This document shows positions 55,908 to 64,000 of a DNA stretch of 64,000 bases, piece by piece. The position numbers were made by a program, and so were the translations under genes. Positions within the stretch are counted from its first letter, which is position 1. Each line of letters opens with the position of its first letter. The DNA comes from Psychrobacter sp. M13 (GTDB lineage: Bacteria > Pseudomonadota > Gammaproteobacteria > Pseudomonadales > Moraxellaceae). The notes beneath the pieces are model-generated. The model was not told the DNA's origin and ran no database searches. It saw only the letters and a list, made by a program, of their open reading frames with translations. Location: contig NZ_CP132194.1 of NCBI RefSeq assembly GCF_030718935.1, positions 558,001-622,000 on the forward strand. Reading direction: 5' to 3'.

Positions 55908-58900
55908 CTACAAATTCGGATTTAACCACTTCTCAGCGGTTTTCATATCCCAGCCTTTACGCTCCGCATAACTCTCTAACTGATCGGTGCTAATTTTACC
56001 GACATTAAAATACACACTTTCAGGATGCGAATAATAAAAGCCACTAACCGAAGACGCAGGCCACATCGCGTAGCTCTCCGTTAGCGTTGTACCGATAGCC
56101 TCAACCGTACCGAGCCAATCGAATAGCTTGCCTTTCTCCGTATGCTCAGGGCAGGCAGGGTAGCCAGGGGCAGGGCGGATGCCGACGTATTTTTCCTTGA
56201 TCAGCTCATCATTGCTTAATTCTTCTTCAGGCAGGTAGCCCCAATAGTCGGTACGGATTAACTTATGCAGATGCTCAGCAAAGGCTTCGGCTAAGCGATC
56301 AGATAACGCCTGTACCATAATCGCATTATAGTCATCGCCGTTGCTCTTGTATGCTTCAGCGATCGCCTCAGTACCTGTCATTGAGACGGTAAAGCCACCA
56401 AGATAATCGGTATAGGCATCGACTGACGAGATAAAGTCTGCCAAGCTATAGTTAGGCGTGCCACTGGCTTTGTCACTCTGTTGACGTAAATGCTCAAATT
56501 GGTATTCTGCTGTGCCGCCCTCAGTCGGTGCTTTGTCGTAGACAGTAACCGTGTCGCTACCCGTACGCCGTGCTGGCGCTATCTTAAAGACACCTTTGGC
56601 AATGACTAACTTTTCATCAATCATTTTTTTGAGCATATCTTCTGCATTACTGTATAAGTCACGCGCGGCCTCACCAACCACATCATCTTGCAGAATCTTA
56701 GGGTATTTACCTGCCAGACCCCACGAGATAAAGAACGGTGTCCAGTCAATAAAGGGAATTAACTTCTCTATCGGATAATCATCAAAGATAACTTGACCTA
56801 ACTTATTAGGCACAGGCGGCATATAGTTTTCCCAATCAGCTTTATAACCTGCCTCGATTGATTCAGCATAGGAGAGCTTGGCGGCTTTGGGTTGGCGCTT
56901 AGCTAGGCGCTCGCGAACTTTGATATATTCTTCGCGAGTTTCATCGATGAGCGCTTGGCGGTTGTCTTTGGAGAGTAGCTTAGTGACTACACCGACGGCG
57001 CGTGAGGCATCAGAGACATAGATGACGCCATCGTTTTGATATTGCGGCTCGACTTTGACCGCCGTATGCGCTTTGGAAGTCGTTGCGCCACCGATCATTA
57101 ATGGCAAGGCCATACCGCGCTCTTGCATTTGCTTGGCGACATAAACCATCTCATCGAGACTTGGGGTGATCAGCCCTGATAAGCCAATGATATCGACTTT
57201 TTCCGCGATCGCGGTATCGAGGATCTTTTCGCACGCTACCATCACGCCCAAATCGATAATATCATAGCCATTACAGCCGAGTACCACGCCGACGATATTT
57301 TTACCGATATCATGGACATCGCCTTTTACGGTCGCCATCAGGATTTTACCTTTGGTTTCGCCTTCGACCTTTTCAGCTTCGATATACGGGTTCAGCCAAG
57401 CGACCGATTGCTTCATCACGCGTGCGGATTTGACGACCTGCGGTAAGAACATTTTACCCGCACCGAATAAGTCACCGACGATATTCATACCATCCATTAA
57501 TGGCCCTTCGATGACCTCTAGTGGTTTGGGGTATTTCTCCCACGCCTCTTTGGTATCGGCTTCGATAAAGGTGGTAATGCCTTTGACAAGAGCATGAGCG
57601 ATACGCTCTTCTACTGATCCTTCGCGCCAAGTCATATCGACAGTGCTGTCTTTTTTCTTGCCGCCATCTTGGTAATTTTCGGCAGCAGTCATCAGCCGTT
57701 CAGTCGCATCTTGTCCGCTCTCACCTTGATTGCGATTAAGCATGACATCCTCAATCGCCTCGCGAGCATCGACAGGAATGTCATCATAGATCTCCAGCAT
57801 GACAGGGTTGACAATACCCATAGTTAAGCCGTTTTGAATCGCATGATAAAGGAATACGGAGTTGATCGCCTCACGAATCGGATTACCACGGAAACTAAAC
57901 GAGACGTTAGAGACGCCGCCTGATACCATCGCATTGGGCAGATTATCAGTTATCCATTTGGTCGCGTTGATAAAGTCCGCGCCGTAGTTATTATGCTCAG
58001 TGATACCCGTGGCGACCGCAAAGATATTCGGGTCAAAAATAATGTCCTCTGACGGAAAGCCCACTTCGTTGACCAATACATCATAACTGCGCTGACAGAT
58101 TTGAGTTTTGCGCTCAAAGGTATCGGCTTGTCCGTCTTCATCAAAGGCCATAACAATGATAGCCGCACCATAGCGCATGCAGAGACGGGCGCGCTCGACG
58201 AACTCAGCATGACCTTCTTTTAAGGAGATAGAGTTGACGACGGACTTACCTTGGATACGTTTGAGACCTTCTTCGATGATGTCCCATTTCGAGGAGTCAA
58301 TCATTAAAGGCACACGGCTGATATCAGGCTCGCCAGACACGAGGTTCACAAAATGAATCATCGCCTGCTTGGAGTCCAGCATGCCCTCATCCATATTGAT
58401 ATCGACGATCTGCGCGCCGCCTTCGACTTGGTCACGCGCCACATCCAGCGCCTCGTTATAGGCTTCGGTCTTAATCAAACGTAGGAACTTTTTAGAGCCT
58501 GTAACGTTGGTACGCTCACCAACGTTGACGAATAAGCTATCGGCGGTAATATTAAACGGCTCAAGTCCAGACAATCGACAGGCAGGGGCAATCTCAGGAA
58601 TCACCCGCGGTGGGTAGTTGGCGACCATATTGGCAATTTGCCGAATGTGCTCAGGGGTTGTACCACAGCAGCCGCCAACGATGTTTAAGATACCCGCTTT
58701 AGCAAAACCCTCAAGCAATGCTGTTGTTTCTCTCGCGCTCTCATCATATTCACCGAACTCATTGGGCAAGCCAGCATTAGGATGCGCAGACACATACATG
58801 TTGGCGATATTAGATAGTGTCTGAATATGTGGTCTGAGCGCATCGGCACCAAGCGCACAGTTAAAGCCAACCGATAATGGTTTGGCATGGCGCACTGAGT

Positions 58901-59693
58901 TATAAAAGGCTTCAGCAGTTTGCCCCGATAACGTACGACCCGAAGCATCAGTAATCGTGCCTGATATCATAATCGGCAGCTCAAAACCGATATCAATAAA
59001 GACGCCTGTTACCGCAAAGATTGCCGCTTTGGCATTGAGCGTATCAAAGATAGTTTCGATAAGAATAATATCGACACCTGCTTCTATCAACGCAAGTGTT
59101 GATTCGCGATAATTCAGCACCAGCTCATCAAAGGTGATATTACGAAAGGCAGGATCATTGACATCAGGTGATAGCGAACAAGTACGCGAGGTTGGCCCAA
59201 TGACGCCAGCGACAAAACGCGGTTTATCAGGATTCTGTGCAGTAAATTCATCAGCGGCCGCACGTGCAAGCTTTGCTGCGGTTTTATTGAGCTCAGGCAC
59301 TAGATATTGCATATCATAGTCGGCCATCGACAGCCGTGTACCATTAAAGGTATTGGTCTCAATAATATCAGCACCTGCCTCTAAGTGCGCCAGATGAATC
59401 TCTTTAATCATATGCGGCTGGGTTAGCACGAGCAGATCATTATTACCACGCACGTCTTGCTCGATATCAGCAAAGCGCTCACCGCGATAGTCCGACTCCT
59501 CCAGCTTATAATTCTGGATATGAGTGCCCATCGCCCCGTCAAGCATCAAAATTCGTTTTGCCATCTGCTCAGTAATACGCGCGCGTGCTGTCAGTTGTGC
59601 CTCTTTGAATGGGAACACCTCTGGCGGCGTCAATATAAAATCGTTAGGGCGAGAGTTATCGGTGGCAGGCACAGCCGTTATTGAATCAGTCAT
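55908..59693 (-). CDS. metH: Cobalamin-dependent methionine synthase
   Basis: Cytosolic enzyme of 1261 residues that moves a methyl group from methyltetrahydrofolate through cobalamin to homocysteine. All four modules are present. The homocysteine domain has zinc Cys in FNCALGAD and [11 protein letters not shown] (about 45-355). The folate domain starts at [14 protein letters not shown] (about 385-660). The cobalamin domain has the axial His in [11 protein letters not shown] (about 790). The C-terminal AdoMet reactivation domain ends with [15 protein letters not shown] near 1165. It has an N-terminal extension of about 40 residues. I found no cobalamin or SAM riboswitch in its leader. Confidence 0.97.
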   Translation of the reverse strand: MTDSITAVPATDNSRPNDFILTPPEVFPFKEAQLTARARITEQMAKRILMLDGAMGTHIQNYKLEESDYRGERFADIEQDVRGNNDLLVLTQPHMIKEIHLAHLEAGADIIETNTFNGTRLSMADYDMQYLVPELNKTAAKLARAAADEFTAQNPDKPRFVAGVIGPTSRTCSLSPDVNDPAFRNITFDELVLNYRESTLALIEAGVDIILIETIFDTLNAKAAIFAVTGVFIDIGFELPIMISGTITDASGRTLSGQTAEAFYNSVRHAKPLSVGFNCALGADALRPHIQTLSNIANMYVSAHPNAGLPNEFGEYDESARETTALLEGFAKAGILNIVGGCCGTTPEHIRQIANMVANYPPRVIPEIAPACRLSGLEPFNITADSLFVNVGERTNVTGSKKFLRLIKTEAYNEALDVARDQVEGGAQIVDINMDEGMLDSKQAMIHFVNLVSGEPDISRVPLMIDSSKWDIIEEGLKRIQGKSVVNSISLKEGHAEFVERARLCMRYGAAIIVMAFDEDGQADTFERKTQICQRSYDVLVNEVGFPSEDIIFDPNIFAVATGITEHNNYGADFINATKWITDNLPNAMVSGGVSNVSFSFRGNPIREAINSVFLYHAIQNGLTMGIVNPVMLEIYDDIPVDAREAIEDVMLNRNQGESGQDATERLMTAAENYQDGGKKKDSTVDMTWREGSVEERIAHALVKGITTFIEADTKEAWEKYPKPLEVIEGPLMDGMNIVGDLFGAGKMFLPQVVKSARVMKQSVAWLNPYIEAEKVEGETKGKILMATVKGDVHDIGKNIVGVVLGCNGYDIIDLGVMVACEKILDTAIAEKVDIIGLSGLITPSLDEMVYVAKQMQERGMALPLMIGGATTSKAHTAVKVEPQYQNDGVIYVSDASRAVGVVTKLLSKDNRQALIDETREEYIKVRERLAKRQPKAAKLSYAESIEAGYKADWENYMPPVPNKLGQVIFDDYPIEKLIPFIDWTPFFISWGLAGKYPKILQDDVVGEAARDLYSNAEDMLKKMIDEKLVIAKGVFKIAPARRTGSDTVTVYDKAPTEGGTAEYQFEHLRQQSDKASGTPNYSLADFISSVDAYTDYLGGFTVSMTGTEAIAEAYKSNGDDYNAIMVQALSDRLAEAFAEHLHKLIRTDYWGYLPEEELSNDELIKEKYVGIRPAPGYPACPEHTEKGKLFDWLGTVEAIGTTLTESYAMWPASSVSGFYYSHPESVYFNVGKISTDQLESYAERKGWDMKTAEKWLNPNL

Positions 59694-60079
59694 AGGAAAT
59701 AGCTTATATCGTCAGATTTAAAGGGGAGAGGGCTTAAATAATGAGCAACAAATACTGAATATTTTAGCATGGAATGATTAGTGAATAGGGACAACCTATA
59801 ATCAATATTCGACTAATAAGTAATTCGTTAATAGTGTTTTATGTAAAGCATAGTGATCTAAGCTCTCTAATTAACAACTGTAGTTACATGGATATTACAA
59901 AAAGTAGCGTAATCACAAGATAACATCTTTACTTTGTATGTTAATTTAAGTTCAGAAGGATAGCTCCTACATTAGCTTTACTTATAAATAGTTTAATAAT
60001 GAAGTCAATAAAAGCTATGCGAGCTTGCTTTTATATCAAAAATTCTCGTAAGACTAATTTTTTTATCAAGGATATGATT
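59694..60079. other. Divergent intergenic region between metH and fasciclin gene 1
   Basis: 386 AT-rich bases, with no conserved riboswitch or repeat recognised. An upstream in-frame ATG at 59999 belongs to an extension I do not accept for the fasciclin gene. Confidence 0.4.
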
Positions 60080-60634
60080 ATGAAATTTACTAAAATTGCC
60101 ACCATTGGAACGCTAGCACTTTCAATAGCTGGGCTATCTGCTTGTAATAACATGATGCCTATGCAAAAAGCAGAAATGAAAGCGCCAATGCACAGTCAAT
60201 CTATGGCTAAAATGAACATTGTGCAAGTTGCTCAAAGCAATCCTGATTTTTCAGTATTGGTTGAAGCAGTACAAGCAGCAGGATTAGGCAGCATGTTATC
60301 TGATCCTAATGGTCATTATACTGTGTTCGCTCCTACTAATGCTGCATTCATGCAAGCACTGCAAGAAACAGGAATGACTAAGGCTCAGTTATTTGCTAAT
60401 AAGCCTTTATTAACTAAGATTCTAGCGGGTCATGTTGTTGATGGTGATATGGCAATGTACGCCAAAGACGTCAAACCAGGTAGCGTTATGACGGCCAGTA
60501 ACGATACTATTGTAATAACTCCGCAGATGATGGTGATGGATGAAAATGGTCGTACTGCTAAACTATTAAAAACAGATATAGCAGCCAACAATGGTGTTGT
60601 CCATGTTATCGATAAAGTACTATTACCAAAATAA
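60080..60634 (+). CDS. Fasciclin-domain lipoprotein 1
   Basis: 184 residues. Lipoprotein signal with Cys23 or so in LSACNN, then a methionine-rich stretch (MMPMQKAEMKAPMHSQSMAK), then one FAS1 domain (about 47-184). The domain shows SNPDFSVLVEAVQAAGL (H1 motif), YTVFAPTNAAF, LAGHVVDG and the closing NNGVVHVIDKVLLP. FAS1 domains mediate adhesion or protein contacts. The start at 60080 has CAAGGA seven bases upstream; 27 more codons are open upstream. A terminator at 60709 separates it from its paralogue. Confidence 0.9.
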   Translation: MKFTKIATIGTLALSIAGLSACNNMMPMQKAEMKAPMHSQSMAKMNIVQVAQSNPDFSVLVEAVQAAGLGSMLSDPNGHYTVFAPTNAAFMQALQETGMTKAQLFANKPLLTKILAGHVVDGDMAMYAKDVKPGSVMTASNDTIVITPQMMVMDENGRTAKLLKTDIAANNGVVHVIDKVLLPK

Positions 60635-60708
60635 ATAATATCTATACATTAGCTTATATTACATAGGTCGAACATAAGTTAATATTTATGATAAGCTGAT
60701 CTACTGGG

Positions 60709-60745
60709 TTGCCAATAATGAATGCTATCCTTATTGGCAATTTTG
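60709..60745 (+). terminator. Terminator between the fasciclin genes
   Basis: TTGCCAATAA pairs perfectly with TTATTGGCAA around 12 bases, then four T. Confidence 0.75.
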
Positions 60746-60922
60746 ATATCTAACTCACTGTTCATGTTTAGTAATGCATGCATTGCTAGCCGTTATTCTT
60801 CACGAGTTACTTGCACAATGGCTGCTGGTATCTTTTCAATATTTTAAAGTTAATAGTTTAAAGTCAGAATGTTTATTTTTATTAATCGTTTGACTAATAT
60901 TTAATTTCAAAAGGAAATATCT

Positions 60923-61513
60923 ATGTTTAAGAAGAGTTTATTATCGCTAGCAATCGCTACAACAGCTTTAACTTTAGTTGCTTGTAATAATGCAGAAACT
61001 GTTGATCCTGTTGAGCCAGAAGTAACCACTGAAGAAGTCGTTGTTGAGCCAATGGCAGAAGCCGATCCAATGGTAGAAGCTGATCCTATGGCTACTCAAA
61101 GCATCGCAGAAATCGCGGCTGGTAATGAGAATCTAACTATTTTAACAGCAGCGCTTCAAGCAGCTGGCCTTGATACGATGATGATGGATGCTGGTACTTA
61201 CACTGTATTCGCTCCTACTGATGATGCTTTCGCTCCTGTTTTAGAGAAGCTTGGCGTAACCAAAGAAGAGCTATTGGCTAATACTGACTTGTTGAAAAAA
61301 GTACTTCCTTATCATGTAGTACCTATGGTTGTTATGGCAGCTGATATTCCTTATGGTACTGATGTTGCTACCGTAAATGGTGCAACTATCAATATCAGCG
61401 ATGCTAATGTCATCACTGATGCATCAGGCGGCACGGCTAACATTACTGGTACTGATATCATGGCAACCAACGGTGTTGTTCACACTATCGATGCCGTATT
61501 AATGCCTGAGTAA
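60923..61513 (+). CDS. Fasciclin-domain lipoprotein 2
   Basis: 196 residues. Lipoprotein signal with Cys in TLVACNNAE (about 21), then an acidic, repetitive stretch (DPVEPEVTTEEVVVEPMAEA and further ADPM repeats, to about 62), then one FAS1 domain ending TNGVVHTIDAVLMP. A paralogue of the gene 288 bases upstream: the domain is similar but the linker is acidic rather than Met- and Lys-rich. GGAAAT lies upstream of the ATG. Probably periplasm- or surface-facing. Confidence 0.9.
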   Translation: MFKKSLLSLAIATTALTLVACNNAETVDPVEPEVTTEEVVVEPMAEADPMVEADPMATQSIAEIAAGNENLTILTAALQAAGLDTMMMDAGTYTVFAPTDDAFAPVLEKLGVTKEELLANTDLLKKVLPYHVVPMVVMAADIPYGTDVATVNGATINISDANVITDASGGTANITGTDIMATNGVVHTIDAVLMPE

Positions 61514-61553
61514 TATCTAATCTAAGCAACATTCAGTAGTTAACACTGATAAG

Positions 61554-61580
61554 AGCCCAGCCACTAACGCTGGGCTTTTT
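61554..61580 (+). terminator. Terminator of fasciclin gene 2
   Basis: AGCCCAG pairs with CTGGGCT around nine bases, followed by five T. Confidence 0.88.
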
Positions 61581-61810
61581 CATGGCTGCTCAATTCTTTA
61601 AAATTAAGCTATCCATAGAGTATGCTCTGTGCATCGCTCATTTGTCATATTGTTCTCTACTAGTAAAACACTACTGATAGCTACAGCTTTCCGTCTCGCT
61701 TTAAAAACTAATAATAGTCTTATCATTTGGCCTTGCATAATTAAAGAGTTTGTTAAACTTGCCTTAGACTCATTACACCTCTTCAATCATAAAAAATAGC
61801 AGACTGCAAA

Positions 61811-61840
61811 AAAGCCCGAGACTTTGGTCTCAGGCTTTTA
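61811..61840 (-). terminator. Terminator of the AGCS symporter gene
   Basis: On the minus strand GAGAC/GTCTC and GCC/GGC form a stem with a four-base loop and one mismatch, followed by a T run. It lies just after the symporter stop. Confidence 0.8.
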
Positions 61841-61873
61841 ATGTTTTGCTAGGTTTAACTATTTAAGCTTAAA

Positions 61874-63436
61874 TTATACTCTAGGCTCTTTACGTAGCAC
61901 TTCCTTCTCTTGCAAAGCGACTTCAGCAGCATGACGCTCTTCCCAATAAGTTGCGTTCTTGATACCGAATTTCTTAGGATCAAAGACGAATCTCTTGGCA
62001 GTCGTACCACCACCCGCTTTTAGCTGGGCTTCGTAATCTCGTAAGATGTCGATAGCAGGACGGGCAACAAAGAAGATCACGAGGATACCAACAATGTTGA
62101 GCCAAGCCATTAAGCCAACACCAACATCGCCAAGACCCCAAATATAACCCGCTGAGTTAAGACCACCATAAGCGACCATAAACATGATAACAAGCTTGAC
62201 AACAAACTGACCTGCTTTACTAGCGCCTTTACCCATAGAGCGAGTAAGGTAAGAGATGTTGACTTCAGCGATGTAGTAGTAAGCCAAGATTGTCGTAAAG
62301 GCAAAGAAGAATACCGCTATCGCAATAAAGGTATTACCAAACTGACCGTAGACTGATTCCATCGCCATCTGCGTAAATGAAGGTGAGTTAATCTCAACAG
62401 TCGCCGCTACGTTTTGGACTAAGAACTGACCATCAGCAAGTTCACCTTGGATATTGTACATGCCTGTAGATAAGATCATAAAGGCAGTAGCAGAACAAAC
62501 AAGTAACGTATCAACATAGACTGAGAACGCTTGTACTAGCCCTTGCTGTGCTGGATGATCGACCGCTGCAGCTGCTGCCGCGTGAGGACCTGTACCTTGA
62601 CCTGCTTCGTTTGAGTAAATACCACGCTTAACACCCCAACCGATAGCAGCACCAAAACCTGCTTGAGCAGTGAAAGCGTCACCAACGATTGCACCAAACA
62701 CTTCTGGAACGGCACTAAAGTTTGCGAACATGATAAATAGTGCTAGAACGATATAGCCTACTGCCATAAAAGGAACAGCATATTCAGTAAAGGTAGCGAT
62801 ACGCTTGATACCACCAAAGATAATGAAGGCTAATACCAATAAGATAATACCAAGGGCGATAACACGAGTAGTACCCGTCTCAATCCCCATGAAGTTCATG
62901 ACTGACCCTTCACCAGCGACCTGTGCTACCGCGTTGATAACGCCGTTGGCCTGTACACCAGGTAGGAACACACCACAAGCAATGATCGAGGATATAGCAA
63001 ATAAAATACCATACCATTTTTGACCCAGCGCTCGCTCGAAGTAATAAGCAGGACCACCACGATACTCGCCCGTGACCACGTCACGCTCTTTATAAATCTG
63101 ACCTAAGGTAGATTCTACATAAGCGGTTGATGCGCCCAAAAAGGCCACAATCCACATCCAGAATACGGCACCTGGACCACCAAAACCAATGGCAGCGGCA
63201 ACACCTGCGATGTTACCCATACCGACACGACCTGCTAGAGAGACTGCTAATGCCTGAAAAGATGAGATACCATCATTATCAGGTTTTCCTTTAAATAGCA
63301 GACGTATCATTTCGCCGAATAGACGAACTTGCACGAAGCGGGTCATAATTGAATAAAACAGACCGGCACCCAAGCATAAATAAATTAATGCTGGGCTCCA
63401 AATAATATTGTTCGCTAAATTGACTAAACCTTCCAT
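61874..63436 (-). CDS. Alanine/glycine:cation symporter (AGCS family)
   Basis: Inner-membrane transporter of 520 residues with about 10-11 helices that takes up Ala or Gly with sodium. Family markers: LFKGKPDNDGISSFQALAVS early, GRVGMGNIAGVAAAIGFGGPGAVFWMW given as positions 69-95, EYRGGPAYYFERALG, and the signature GWGVKRGIYSNEAGQGT near 280. A hydrophilic C-terminal tail follows. The substrate (Ala, Gly, Ser) cannot be told from sequence. It is monocistronic, with a terminator downstream. I saw no glycine riboswitch upstream. Confidence 0.94.
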   Translation of the reverse strand: MEGLVNLANNIIWSPALIYLCLGAGLFYSIMTRFVQVRLFGEMIRLLFKGKPDNDGISSFQALAVSLAGRVGMGNIAGVAAAIGFGGPGAVFWMWIVAFLGASTAYVESTLGQIYKERDVVTGEYRGGPAYYFERALGQKWYGILFAISSIIACGVFLPGVQANGVINAVAQVAGEGSVMNFMGIETGTTRVIALGIILLVLAFIIFGGIKRIATFTEYAVPFMAVGYIVLALFIMFANFSAVPEVFGAIVGDAFTAQAGFGAAIGWGVKRGIYSNEAGQGTGPHAAAAAAVDHPAQQGLVQAFSVYVDTLLVCSATAFMILSTGMYNIQGELADGQFLVQNVAATVEINSPSFTQMAMESVYGQFGNTFIAIAVFFFAFTTILAYYYIAEVNISYLTRSMGKGASKAGQFVVKLVIMFMVAYGGLNSAGYIWGLGDVGVGLMAWLNIVGILVIFFVARPAIDILRDYEAQLKAGGGTTAKRFVFDPKKFGIKNATYWEERHAAEVALQEKEVLRKEPRV

Positions 63437-64000
63437 ATCTATATTCCTTTAACTGTCTCAAATTGGATACGCTCAGTGAAGATAACTATTCTTCATTGAA
63501 GCATACCGATGAGTATGGATATCAGTTGTCTGTATTTGTCCGCTAAGCTTTAGTATTATCTTTATTATCATATCGATAAAAGCTGTATAGATAAAAACTT
63601 GAGCTGCAGGGAAATTCCTTTTGCCGTAATAGTCACAATAACGCAGGGTTATCAATAAGCTATAATACTTTAAAACATCATAAACTAATGTCTTAAAACA
63701 TCATGCGATAATAATAATCCTGTTAAAAGCTAATGCATAACGCTAATAATGATATCTAAATCTAATCTACAAATAGCAATATGAATCTATGAGTATTAAA
63801 TATGTTATCAATTACTTACTAAATGTATGTGAACCATACGGCTACGTAACTGCAATTTGCCATAATTTCAATGTAATTGCTAGGTATTTTTTTGATTCAT
63901 CAGTCTCAAAGCTAGTAAAATTGAGCTAATTAGATAAACGTAGAGTAATTCAACTGTCTTGGTATTTACTCAAATTGCAAATAGGCAGAATCTGCTTCTT
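63437..64000. other. Region upstream of the symporter, to the window edge
   Basis: 564 bases, AT-rich. It must hold the symporter promoter. No gene, RNA or repeat that I can support; a 60-residue minus-strand frame (63473-63655) has no protein-like features or ribosome site. Confidence 0.4.

Noticed and set aside
59999..60079. Upstream extension of fasciclin gene 1 (27 codons)
   Set aside because: It precedes a standard lipoprotein signal and the ATG at 60080 has a good ribosome site; the extension would bury the signal.
59694..60079. Cobalamin or SAM riboswitch ahead of metH
   Set aside because: No conserved B12-box or SAM core seen on the minus strand.
61604..61786. 60-codon minus-strand frame between fasciclin gene 2 and the symporter
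   Set aside because: It lies between two terminators, with no ribosome site or recognisable protein features.
63473..63655. 60-codon minus-strand frame upstream of the symporter
   Set aside because: In the likely promoter and leader of the symporter gene; composition does not look coding.
63437..63700. Glycine riboswitch ahead of the AGCS symporter
   Set aside because: No matching purine-rich core on the minus strand by eye.

Overview
The window looks like chromosome from a gamma-proteobacterium of the family Moraxellaceae, most probably Psychrobacter. The grounds are an AT-leaning base composition, the EF-Tu, FtsK and GlnD sequences, the tRNA-Thr/Tyr/Gly/Thr-tuf block, a secreted lipase next to its foldase, and many small lipoproteins. 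The genus call comes from recognition only; no search was run. There is no intact transposase, prophage, rRNA operon or CRISPR array.

Layout. 0.2-6.7 kb: ohr (organic peroxide defence), a lipoprotein, prfC, a small membrane protein between two look-alike terminators, a DUF3298-type exported protein, and a membrane-anchored FHA protein. 7.0-10.9 kb: trpE, then four tRNAs (Thr-UGU, Tyr-GUA, Gly-UCC, Thr-GGU) and tuf, the same order as the E. coli thrU-tyrU-glyT-thrT-tufB block but without secE-nusG after it. 10.9-13.0 kb: a small accessory patch with unrecognised genes, two 59-bp direct repeats and a 72-bp IS-end-like palindrome. 13.0-23.3 kb: rimI, a trxB-aat-merR operon, ftsK, an amidase, a LigB-type dioxygenase, rlmH and a DUF2147 protein. 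23.4-35.5 kb, mostly minus strand: a DUF421 membrane protein, a four-helix membrane protein, dacB (PBP4), a DnaQ-like exonuclease with a CBS/nucleotidyltransferase protein, then dapC, glnD and map, interrupted by a small membrane-protein gene and a 170-bp MITE. 35.9-40.7 kb: the lipase-foldase pair, a 40-residue lipoprotein that looks like a cut-down copy of the neighbouring META-domain lipoprotein, and a TolB-like beta-propeller lipoprotein. 40.8-50.1 kb: a YqiJ-like NfeD/OB-fold membrane protein, a YqiK-like flotillin and a 2035-residue AAA ATPase in one direction, the most intriguing block here. 50.1-55.8 kb: two DUF2256 zinc-ribbon genes, a lipoprotein of four repeats with EF-hand-like loops, and two tandem alpha/beta-hydrolase lipoproteins. 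55.9-63.4 kb: metH, two fasciclin lipoproteins and an AGCS amino-acid:cation symporter.

Common threads. Conserved functions (translation, division, nitrogen sensing, Trp, Met and lysine/DAP synthesis) alternate with a surface/periplasm-oriented accessory set. Four neighbouring paralogue pairs (META, DUF2256, hydrolase, fasciclin) lie between 38 and 61.5 kb, suggesting local duplication and divergence. Several short repeats (12-bp tandem repeats, 20/59-bp direct repeats, a TA-flanked MITE, GTAGCGTGGG palindromes) mark past insertions. The best candidate for a poorly described system is the membrane protein-flotillin-giant ATPase block.
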